A DNA stretch of 63,397 nt from Fibrobacter sp. (GTDB taxonomy: Bacteria > Fibrobacterota > Fibrobacteria > Fibrobacterales > Fibrobacteraceae). The stretch spans positions 1-63,397 of the forward strand of contig JAKSIE010000010.1 of the NCBI GenBank assembly GCA_024398995.1, written 5' to 3'. Below are positions 43,487 through 51,337 of this stretch, piece by piece. The notes beneath the pieces were generated by a model. It searched no databases, was not told the origin of the DNA, and was given only the letters and a program-made list of their open reading frames with translations. Position numbers and translations under genes: made by a program. Position 1 is the first letter of the stretch, and each line of letters opens with the position of its first letter.

Positions 43487-45355
43487 ATGAAAAGCTGTAG
43501 GCTGCTTCTCGCTATTTTCCTGGTAGTGAATTGCGCTACAGCGGGGGAATTAGATTCCCTTTTTGTTCGCATAAAAAACAATTACTCCACTGAAACGTCC
43601 TTAGAAGAAGCTTTGCCTGTTGCAATGTCTCTTCGTTCTGATGGTACTTGGACTGGCCCGGAATATCACAAGAAAGGCCATACGCCTATTGAACATTTGA
43701 AGAACATTAGGACTTTGGCAGAAGGCTATGAGCATTCTTGCCGAAACCATTCCGTTGATTGTGAAAAAATTAAGGCTGCTGCGAATCAAGCGTTGCAGTA
43801 TTGGTTTTCTCGTAAGAAAGATTTTGTAAGCGATAACTGGTGGATGAATGAGATTGGAATCCCGCGAGAGTTGGTGGCGATTGCTTTTTTGTTGGAAGAC
43901 GATATTCCTCATACATTACGGTCTCGAATCATTAGCACTCTTCCGAAATCGCCTAGCGGCAATGGTGCCAATCGCATGTGGATTTCTGAACTGGTAGTTG
44001 TTCGTGGCGTTCTTGAACAGAAAAGTTCTCTAGTTCGTCTAGGATTAAAAAACATTCAAACTGCAATGTTGGTGACTGATCAGGAAGGTCACCAAAAAGA
44101 CCATTCCTACTTTATGCATGGCAATTTGTTGTATAATGGTGGCTACGGAAAAATCGCTCTTTCCATTGCCGCAAATTGGGCTGCAATTTGCCGTGGTACC
44201 GGATTTGCTTTTGATAAAGAATCTATAGAGGCGATGAACGCTCTTGCGCTAGAAGGTTCCCGTTGGATGATGTGGAAGGGGATGGTTGATCCCATGGTTC
44301 TGGGGCGAGAAATCTCTCGCAGGGGAGGGAATATGGATGCTTCAGGCTTTGCTTCGATTATTTCAGACTTGGCTTTAGTTGACCTTTCGCAAGGTTCGCC
44401 TCATGCGGAAGAGTATAGTAATTGGCGTCGAGAAATTTTCGGGGAAAACGTACTGTCTGGATGCCGTTATTTTGAACGTGGCGAATTGATGGTTTGCCGT
44501 AGCAATGACTACTACATTTCTCTCAAGATGTCTTCAAAGAATACTGTAGGCAGCGAAAGTATTAATCGGGAAAATCGAAAGGGCCTGTGGTTAGGTGCTG
44601 GTGTGCTTTCTGTTTATAGTCATTCTGACGATTTTAAGAATATTTATCCGTTGTGGGATTGGAGTATGCTGCCGGGGACAACTTGTGATTCTCGATTTGA
44701 ACAGAAAGAAAAGCGAGTGTCCAATGAGTCCGTCAGAGTGGGCGGCGTTAGTGATGGCTCGAATGGTGTTGCTGCTATGGAATTGAACCGCTCGGGAATG
44801 TATGCAAAAAAGGCATGGTTGATTTTTGGCGGAAAGGTCATTGCGTTGGGTTCGGATATTTCCTCAAAGGAAAAGTCTGAAGTAAAAACCACATTGGATC
44901 AGCGTTATGTCCGTTCTAAGGTCTCCCAGAAAGGCCCAAGGGTGTGGCACGATTCTACCGGTTATGCATCTTTATCTAACTCCGAAATTTTTTGGGACAC
45001 TAATTTTGTGCAAGGTGACTGGAGCAGTATTGGAACTGAAAAGAAATCAGTTTCTGGGAATATTTTAAAAATCTGGATGTCTCATGGCAAAATGACGAAC
45101 GATGCAAAATATGCATATGCTATTTTTTTAGGTGTTTCCCAGAATGATTTTCTGGAGGGTCAAAACTTTGGTGTGAAAGTTGTTCAGAACGATTCTCAAG
45201 CGCAGGTGGCTATGGATCAAACCAGTGGAATCTACGGGGGTGTGGTCTATACGGCTACATCTATAAAAAAAGGAAACATAAATGTTTCCTTTGATAGACC
45301 CTGCGTATTTTTAGTGAATTCCTCAGGGGAAATTTTCAAGAAAGATTTGCCGTAG
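43487..45355 (+). CDS. Exported polysaccharide lyase family 8 enzyme
   Basis: The 622-residue protein has a signal peptide (CATAG, about residue 20), an alpha-toroid N-terminal half and a beta-sandwich C-terminal half. PL8 catalytic residues can be placed: Asn162 in GANRMWISELV, His211 in DHSYFMHGN, Tyr220 in LLYNGGYGK, and the conserved ESINRENRKG (about 357-366). PL8 enzymes cleave hyaluronate, chondroitin or xanthan by beta-elimination next to uronate. A periplasmic PL8 enzyme at the end of a biosynthetic operon suggests trimming of its own product. Its end is two bases from the end of the convergent gene, with no terminator seen. Confidence 0.88.
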   Translation: MKSCRLLLAIFLVVNCATAGELDSLFVRIKNNYSTETSLEEALPVAMSLRSDGTWTGPEYHKKGHTPIEHLKNIRTLAEGYEHSCRNHSVDCEKIKAAANQALQYWFSRKKDFVSDNWWMNEIGIPRELVAIAFLLEDDIPHTLRSRIISTLPKSPSGNGANRMWISELVVVRGVLEQKSSLVRLGLKNIQTAMLVTDQEGHQKDHSYFMHGNLLYNGGYGKIALSIAANWAAICRGTGFAFDKESIEAMNALALEGSRWMMWKGMVDPMVLGREISRRGGNMDASGFASIISDLALVDLSQGSPHAEEYSNWRREIFGENVLSGCRYFERGELMVCRSNDYYISLKMSSKNTVGSESINRENRKGLWLGAGVLSVYSHSDDFKNIYPLWDWSMLPGTTCDSRFEQKEKRVSNESVRVGGVSDGSNGVAAMELNRSGMYAKKAWLIFGGKVIALGSDISSKEKSEVKTTLDQRYVRSKVSQKGPRVWHDSTGYASLSNSEIFWDTNFVQGDWSSIGTEKKSVSGNILKIWMSHGKMTNDAKYAYAIFLGVSQNDFLEGQNFGVKVVQNDSQAQVAMDQTSGIYGGVVYTATSIKKGNINVSFDRPCVFLVNSSGEIFKKDLP

Positions 45356-45357
45356 TG

Positions 45358-46485
45358 CTAGCAGACCTTTTGTACCTTGTCAAAGAATGACTGAAGCTCC
45401 GAAATGTATGTTTCGTAGTTCTCGTCATTATAGACAAATTGATGGTTTGTGCGTTGGTCCGCTTCGCTCAGGGTTTCTTCAAAGATACTTGCCTGCAGGT
45501 CATCTTCGACAGAAAATATTTTTAATCCTTGCTCCTTAAAGAATTTGTATCCAATGGAGTCCTTGAACATAAAAACTTTTCTTCCGCGATAGAACATATG
45601 GTAGATGTTACCTACCGCTTGCTGGCGGATGTGCCCGAAAATAGCCACGCTGCATTCATCGAGGATGGAAAAGTATTCTTCCTTGGGAATAAAGTCTTCC
45701 AGAAAACGCACTGTAACAAATTTCAATTTTTGAGCAAAGGCCTTCAGTTTCTTCTTATAATTTTCAACTTCGGGATAACTGATAGGAATGTATACCTTGC
45801 ACTTAATCTGCCTCTTTTCAAGAATATTTAGCAAATCAATGTGATTGTTGTTGGGGTCTAGACTGTTGCCAAGAAGAATGGATTTGTCCTTACGGGTGTT
45901 TAGCTCAAAAGAATATGATTCGCCGGGATCCATATAACGGAACGGGAAAAATTTGAAATGGGGGTTGCGTTCATGGATGACTTCGAATTCCTTCGGTAGG
46001 ACTACGGAAATGTAGGGTATCTTTTTTACAAGTTGATCGAAAACTTTCTGCCTGTTTGAACGGAATCCGAATTTTCGAAGGAATACGGCGACTTTATCCT
46101 TAACGGTGGCGGGCTTCTTGTCTGCGGCCTTTCGTGTTAAAGGCTTATACAGGTTCATGGGAAGAAGCTTTTCGATTTTTTCGGTCTTGTCAGAATAAAT
46201 GTCGTAACCCCAGGAATTCCAAAGGATAGGTGCGTTTAATCGCAACAGTTTCTTGGGGGCAAAGCACATGGAGTGCATTATAACGTAGTCAAAGCCTTGC
46301 TCGTTGACGTAGTCAATCAGTTCGTCATCGGTGTGAAAAAGTTTTACGCCGGGACTCTTTATGAACTTAAAAGAGTCATTGCCGGTCTGCGCGCAGAAAA
46401 CGGATTCAACGCCTTTCAGCTGGTTGAATTGGTTGATGGCGCAGTCAATGAATTTTTCGTCGAGACTTATGTGGATGACCCGCAT
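45358..46485 (-). CDS. WecF-like 4-acetamido-4,6-dideoxyhexose transferase (GT56)
   Basis: The 375-residue protein resembles WecF. It has LLGNSLDPNNNHID, CKVYIPISYPEVE, and FGHIRQQAVGNIYHMFYRGRKVF. WecF transfers Fuc4NAc from dTDP to a lipid-linked disaccharide in enterobacterial common antigen. Here the donor may be the amino sugar made by the nearby DegT enzyme. It is the last gene of the minus-strand block, 18 bases after the ATP-grasp gene. Confidence 0.82.
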   Translation of the reverse strand: MRVIHISLDEKFIDCAINQFNQLKGVESVFCAQTGNDSFKFIKSPGVKLFHTDDELIDYVNEQGFDYVIMHSMCFAPKKLLRLNAPILWNSWGYDIYSDKTEKIEKLLPMNLYKPLTRKAADKKPATVKDKVAVFLRKFGFRSNRQKVFDQLVKKIPYISVVLPKEFEVIHERNPHFKFFPFRYMDPGESYSFELNTRKDKSILLGNSLDPNNNHIDLLNILEKRQIKCKVYIPISYPEVENYKKKLKAFAQKLKFVTVRFLEDFIPKEEYFSILDECSVAIFGHIRQQAVGNIYHMFYRGRKVFMFKDSIGYKFFKEQGLKIFSVEDDLQASIFEETLSEADQRTNHQFVYNDENYETYISELQSFFDKVQKVC

Positions 46486-46503
46486 GAAAACTCCCGGTGA
46501 AGA

Positions 46504-47517
46504 TTATTTGCTGGTGATGGTGGGTAAAATTTCCTTGCAGGCGGAAACGCCAGTCTGGATACGGAGCAAATTCCAGTCCGTCGCCTTTCCAGAAAGCCAG
46601 TTCACAATTTGCTGGGGAACATTGACGCCTGCTACGTGGGAGAACGGATATTGCCCGCCAAATCGGCAGTTCATCTCCAACACGAATATTTTCCCATCGT
46701 CCGTCTTGAAGCAGTCTACGTCGAGAAGCGCCATGTGTTTCAGGTTTGCTGAAATGTTTTTGGCAATGGATTCAAATTCGGAGGCGTCTACAGTTTGCGC
46801 AATGTCTGTTTCGCCAGATCGCATTGCGATCTTCTTTTTTGCGAAAGTAGTGACGTATTGACTGTTCAGATCGTTCAGAATTTCAATACCGTATTCTTGG
46901 CCTTTGATGGCCTGCTGGATGATGATGCTCTTGTCCACATCTGCCGCGGATTCGTACTTCAGATAGGTGTTGAAAATTTCTCGATGGAGCTTCTTGTAGA
47001 GAATGTCTAGCTCTTCGTCATTTTCAACTTTGTAGATGCCGATGGAACCCATTCCCCAACGGGGCTTTAGATAGAGCGGGTAGGAAATGTCTCCCTTGGA
47101 GATCGCTTCTTTAGCGTCTTGTATTGTGATAAACGATGGGGTCTGTGAAATCCCGATACTGAGGAGGAATTCGTAGGTCGCCCATTTGTCATTACAGATG
47201 AGGGTGGCTTCGTGGTTGGAAACCACGAGCTGGATATTTTCCTTTTCTAAAACAGCTCTGTTCTTCGACAATACAGGAAGGTCAATGTCAAAAAGGGAAA
47301 TGATGGCGTTGATGTCCTTCTGTTTGCAATACTCCACCAAGAACGAAATGTACTGTTCGTCATAGATGTTTGGAGTAAGAACGTACTCATCAGCCTGAAG
47401 AAGCGTATGGGTCAGGATACTGTTTGATGCAAAAACTTTGCCCGAACCATTGAGGGCTTTCTTGAAGTAATCCACCATGTAGGTTCTGCGGCCTGCAGAT
47501 GTCAGAAGAATATTCAT
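46504..47517 (-). CDS. ATP-grasp ligase (carbamoyl-phosphate-synthase-like)
   Basis: The 337-residue protein has a pre-ATP-grasp domain (about 1-105), then an ATP-grasp fold with YPLYLKPRWGMGSIGIYKV (lysine and glycine-rich loop) and the metal-binding FVLEMNCRFGGQYPF. ATP-grasp ligases join a carboxylate, through an acyl-phosphate, to an amine or thiol. It lies two bases from a LysA-like gene, so the two may make and attach an amine or amino acid to the glycan. The exact substrates are unknown. Confidence 0.85.
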   Translation of the reverse strand: MNILLTSAGRRTYMVDYFKKALNGSGKVFASNSILTHTLLQADEYVLTPNIYDEQYISFLVEYCKQKDINAIISLFDIDLPVLSKNRAVLEKENIQLVVSNHEATLICNDKWATYEFLLSIGISQTPSFITIQDAKEAISKGDISYPLYLKPRWGMGSIGIYKVENDEELDILYKKLHREIFNTYLKYESAADVDKSIIIQQAIKGQEYGIEILNDLNSQYVTTFAKKKIAMRSGETDIAQTVDASEFESIAKNISANLKHMALLDVDCFKTDDGKIFVLEMNCRFGGQYPFSHVAGVNVPQQIVNWLSGKATDWNLLRIQTGVSACKEILPTITSK

Positions 47518-47519
47518 GT

Positions 47520-48746
47520 CTATCGCTCCAGCATGTTTAACAGGTCCGAGGCGTCCTGACGATTTTTCCAGACTTTAACGTTTTTCTCCGGAGTTATTTC
47601 TACTACGGGGCTCCAGGGAATAATAAACATGGGGGAAAGGTTTTGCCTGTAGCCGCCTACAGCCTTGAACAGAAGATAGTCGCCGTGGGTGTAATGCCTA
47701 AGCTTGATCCCTTCAGCGATCTTGTCCACCTCCATGCAAGTTGCTCCCACCACGTCAGCTATGATTTCGTCTTCTTTTGGTTTGTCGCTGTATTCGCAGA
47801 AGGGCAAGTTCATCTTGTTGAGGAATGGACGTATCTGGAAGTAGCTGGCATCCGCAAAGACAAAATCCTGGCCTTGTATGTTCTTACGTTGGTGAATCTT
47901 TGTGACCAGTTCAAATACGTTGGAGACCACGGAGGCACCAGGCTCAATGACGATGCATGGCTTGTTTTCCTTGAACCAGCCGTCAGCCAAGAGAATGTCA
48001 CAAATTCCCTTTGCGTAGTCTGTGTACTTGGGCTTTGAAGAAACGTCTATTCCCTCTGGTGCCGCACCGAAAAATCCACCGCCTACGTTAACGTACTTGA
48101 TGTCGTTCAATTCAAAATCTCGACGGACTTCCATAAGACGGGCGGAAATCCGCTGGTAGTTTGCGACAACCCTGTCGGAAGAGGAGGTGTGCCCGTGAAG
48201 TGAAATGATGGCTACGCGGGCCTCTTTCAGCAAAGGGACTACTTTCTGCAACATCTCGTTGGTAAAACCAAAACGGCTCTGCCTGAGTCCACCCTGCAAG
48301 GCGATGTTTCCTGAACCCACTTCCATGTTGATTCGAAGACCCACTCTTATTTCTTGGTCGGGGTTTTCTTCACGGAGTTTAAGGACATGGTCTACTTCGT
48401 ATTCACTATCTAGTTGCAAAATAGACTTGTTCTGCAAAGCGGTCTTTATGTCATCAAAACTTTTGATGGGACCGTTGAAAATAATCTTGTCCTTCGGGAA
48501 TCCCTTCTGGATTGCCAGATTGTATTCCATGGAGGATACGGTCTCTGCAAAACAATCGCACTCTTTTGCCCGCTGTAAAAGAACTGAAGAGTAATTCGTC
48601 TTGAACGAATAAGACAAGATGAAGTTGGGGTAGATGTCCGTAAAAGCCTTGCGGAAAGACTGCAAGTTATTTACAAAACGGTCCGGGTACACAAAGTAAA
48701 ACGGAGTGCCACATTCTTGGTCTACTTTTTTTATCAGTTCAAACAT
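47520..48746 (-). CDS. LysA/ornithine-decarboxylase-like PLP enzyme (fold type III)
   Basis: The 408-residue protein has the alanine-racemase-like barrel and C-terminal beta-domain of diaminopimelate/ornithine decarboxylases. Lys49 in SYSFKTNYSS would bind PLP; HGHTSSSD, VNVGGGFFG and TCMEVDKIAEG follow in the expected order. The EPGR motif reads EPGA, so a phosphate- or substrate-contact arginine is missing. In this locus, a role in making an amine for glycan decoration is more likely than lysine synthesis. Confidence 0.83.
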   Translation of the reverse strand: MFELIKKVDQECGTPFYFVYPDRFVNNLQSFRKAFTDIYPNFILSYSFKTNYSSVLLQRAKECDCFAETVSSMEYNLAIQKGFPKDKIIFNGPIKSFDDIKTALQNKSILQLDSEYEVDHVLKLREENPDQEIRVGLRINMEVGSGNIALQGGLRQSRFGFTNEMLQKVVPLLKEARVAIISLHGHTSSSDRVVANYQRISARLMEVRRDFELNDIKYVNVGGGFFGAAPEGIDVSSKPKYTDYAKGICDILLADGWFKENKPCIVIEPGASVVSNVFELVTKIHQRKNIQGQDFVFADASYFQIRPFLNKMNLPFCEYSDKPKEDEIIADVVGATCMEVDKIAEGIKLRHYTHGDYLLFKAVGGYRQNLSPMFIIPWSPVVEITPEKNVKVWKNRQDASDLLNMLER

Positions 48747-48752
48747 GGAATA

Positions 48753-49865
48753 CTATTTCTTGCTGGTGATGACTTCAAGAACTCTGTTGACACCTTCATC
48801 TTCGAGGGTGGCAAACATAGGCAGGCACAGAACCTGGTCTGCCAATTTGTGAGCTACGGGCAAGTTGGCCGGATTTGCGGATTCCAGACCCTTGTAGGCG
48901 GAGAATGTACTAATCAACGGGTAGAAGTAGCGACGACCGTAGATGTTGTGCTGCTGCAACTTGGCGTAGAGCTCATCGCGGCTGATGCCATATTCTTTGC
49001 TAATGAAGATGGGGAAGTAGGCGTAGTTATGACGAACTCCTTCTATGTCGGGCAAGAAACGAATGCCAGGAACGTCTTTCAAGGCTTCGCGGTATTTGTT
49101 TGCGATGACCTTGCGATTTTCGATGGCACTGTCGACTTGCTTCAAATTCAGCAAACCATAGGCGGAACGGATTTCGTCCATCTTGCTGTTAATACCCGGA
49201 GCAACGACAGTGGTTTCGTCGGCGAAACCAAAATTCTTCAGATAGTCAATACGCTTTTTGGTAGCTTCGTCATGGCAAATCAGTGCGCCACCTTCGATGG
49301 TGTTGTACACCTTGGTTGCGTGGAAACTGAGGGTGCTCATGTCGCCTGCCTTCAAGACGGATTCTCCGTTTACCTTGACGCCAAAGGCGTGGGCTGCATC
49401 GTAAATAATCTTCAAACCGTAAATGTCTGCAATTTCCTGAATACGCTTCATATTGCAGGGGGTGCCGTACACGTGTACGGGCATAATTGCGGTAGTGTGC
49501 GGAGTGATTGCAGCTTCAATTTTTTCGGGGTCAATGTTGCCTGTAGCTTCATCTACATCGACAAATACCGGCTTAAGTCCGTTCCACCAAATGGAATGAG
49601 TTGTTGCCACAAAACTGTAAGGTGTGGTAATCACTTCGCCGGTAACGCGCATAGCCTGCAAGGCGGTGATGAGAGGCAGGGTGCCGTTGGTGAACAGGCT
49701 AAGGTACTTTACACCAAGATAATCTGCCAAAGCTTTTTCTAGTTCCTCGTGGTAGTGACCATTGTTGGTAAGCCACTTTCGGTCCCAGATGTCCTTGAGC
49801 ATTGGGATGAAATCATCCAAGGAGGGCAAGAGAGGGGATGTAACCGTGATCAGTTTGTTATCCAT
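48753..49865 (-). CDS. DegT/DnrJ/EryC1/StrS family sugar aminotransferase
   Basis: The 370-residue PLP enzyme has TNGTLPLITALQAM, IIYDAAHAFGV and Lys185 in LSFHATKVYNTIEGGAL. The SFHATK.YNTIEGGA version is typical of enzymes that aminate dTDP-keto-6-deoxyhexoses (FdtB/VioA-like). It would supply dTDP-amino-dideoxyhexose, fitting the WecF-like transferase downstream. Its start overlaps the flippase stop by one base (TAATG). Confidence 0.88.
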   Translation of the reverse strand: MDNKLITVTSPLLPSLDDFIPMLKDIWDRKWLTNNGHYHEELEKALADYLGVKYLSLFTNGTLPLITALQAMRVTGEVITTPYSFVATTHSIWWNGLKPVFVDVDEATGNIDPEKIEAAITPHTTAIMPVHVYGTPCNMKRIQEIADIYGLKIIYDAAHAFGVKVNGESVLKAGDMSTLSFHATKVYNTIEGGALICHDEATKKRIDYLKNFGFADETTVVAPGINSKMDEIRSAYGLLNLKQVDSAIENRKVIANKYREALKDVPGIRFLPDIEGVRHNYAYFPIFISKEYGISRDELYAKLQQHNIYGRRYFYPLISTFSAYKGLESANPANLPVAHKLADQVLCLPMFATLEDEGVNRVLEVITSKK

Positions 49866-51307
49866 TATTTTTTCCTCTTGATCAAGCTGACTAACTCGTC
49901 TAAAGTCTTTCTGTTAAACAGATATGCAGTCAAAAGGTAGTAAAGGAAACCTACCGTAAATCCTATACCGATTTGAAGTGCATATTGTTTTTCGGGTAAA
50001 AGGCTGTTTACGCCTAAAATCAGTGCTCCCATAAGCAGCGCGTTAATGAATGTGGGGAACATAAACTTCATTTGGGTGAAGAAACCGGCGTTCATGAGCT
50101 TGCCCGAGTAGTAAGTGTTAATGACTAGGCATATCCAGGAATCTGCAACCTTGGCAAGGCAAAGCGCCGTAACGCCAAAGGGGAGTGCTCCGCAAAGAAG
50201 GCTGATTCCAAGAATTTGTTTGATGACTTCAATCTTGAGGAACAAGTCAGAACGACCTAGAACTTGCAAAAGGTTCAAGTTGATAGAATGGACTGGGTAC
50301 CACATCATGGCGAGACACAAAATCTGCAGCAGCATAATCATTCCGCTCCATTTTTCTGTAAGGAGCAAAAGTGTTAGCGGCTTAGTAAGTGCTAACAAAC
50401 CCGTCATCAATGGGAAAACGATAAATGTGGCGTAGTTCAGAAACTTGATATAGCTGGAGCGAAGGCGCTCCGGTTCGTTTTGCAATTTACTTAGAACAGG
50501 GAAGGATACTCTCTGAAGAATTGCGGTCAAGTTGGATGACGGGAATTGTGCAAAACGTTCTGCCTTAGAATAGCCACCAAGTTGAGCTGCCGAGTAAAAT
50601 TTTCCGATGACCAAGGGATAGATGTTCTTTAGGGTTGTGTCGAGCAAACCGGAAATCAGCAACTTGGAACCATAGGAGAAAAGATTCTTGAAGGATTCCT
50701 TGGAGAAAAAGCACTGAGGATACCAACGCACAACAATCCAGTAGAGAATAGAACTGAATGCGGTACTAAACAGAGCTTGAATCACGAGGGACCATACACC
50801 GTAACCGGCGTAGGCGAATCCAATTCCAACGCAGCCAGAAATGATTGCGGAAATTAAAGATATTTTGGCTTGTTTCTTGAAATTGATACTGATGGTAAGG
50901 CTAGTCACCTGAATCGTTGAAAAAGACTGTAAAATCAATCGTATTGCCAGGACTCGTAAAATAAGAGTCAAATCAGGCATATTGTAAAAGCTTGCGATAA
51001 AAGGTGCTGCAAAGAATATCACTGCATAGCAGACGATGGACATACCGATGTTGAAAAAGAACATGGTGGCCATGTCTTTTTCGGTTCGGTCGATTTTGCG
51101 GATGACTGCGTTTGCAAATCCGCTGTCAATGAAGGTCTGGCTGATTGCGAGGAAAATTGTAAGCATTGCAATGATGCCATAGTCGCTCGGCGTAAGCAGT
51201 CGTGCAAGAACGATTCCGAAAAGGAACTGGATTCCCTGGGTGGAAAATCTTTCCACGGCACTCCAGATCATTCCCATGGCGGTTTTTTTCTTTAAGTTCT
51301 CTGCCAT
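49865..51307 (-). CDS. Wzx-type lipid-linked oligosaccharide flippase (MOP superfamily)
   Basis: The 480-residue polytopic protein begins KKKTAMGMIWSAVERFSTQGIQF and has VLARLLTPSDYGIIAML and LGGYSKAERFAQFPSSNLT, typical of the WzxC/TuaB polysaccharide transporter group. It flips undecaprenyl-linked repeat units to the periplasm, where the Wzy-like protein of the other block would act. It lies 30 bases downstream of the LTA-synthase-like gene. Confidence 0.88.
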   Translation of the reverse strand: MAENLKKKTAMGMIWSAVERFSTQGIQFLFGIVLARLLTPSDYGIIAMLTIFLAISQTFIDSGFANAVIRKIDRTEKDMATMFFFNIGMSIVCYAVIFFAAPFIASFYNMPDLTLILRVLAIRLILQSFSTIQVTSLTISINFKKQAKISLISAIISGCVGIGFAYAGYGVWSLVIQALFSTAFSSILYWIVVRWYPQCFFSKESFKNLFSYGSKLLISGLLDTTLKNIYPLVIGKFYSAAQLGGYSKAERFAQFPSSNLTAILQRVSFPVLSKLQNEPERLRSSYIKFLNYATFIVFPLMTGLLALTKPLTLLLLTEKWSGMIMLLQILCLAMMWYPVHSINLNLLQVLGRSDLFLKIEVIKQILGISLLCGALPFGVTALCLAKVADSWICLVINTYYSGKLMNAGFFTQMKFMFPTFINALLMGALILGVNSLLPEKQYALQIGIGFTVGFLYYLLTAYLFNRKTLDELVSLIKRKK

Positions 51308-51337
51308 AATTAATTGAACTACCTAATAATGAATTCT

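Noticed and set aside
45345..45370. Terminator between the convergent PL8 and WecF-like genes
   Set aside because: The genes are two bases apart and no stable stem with a T-run is visible.
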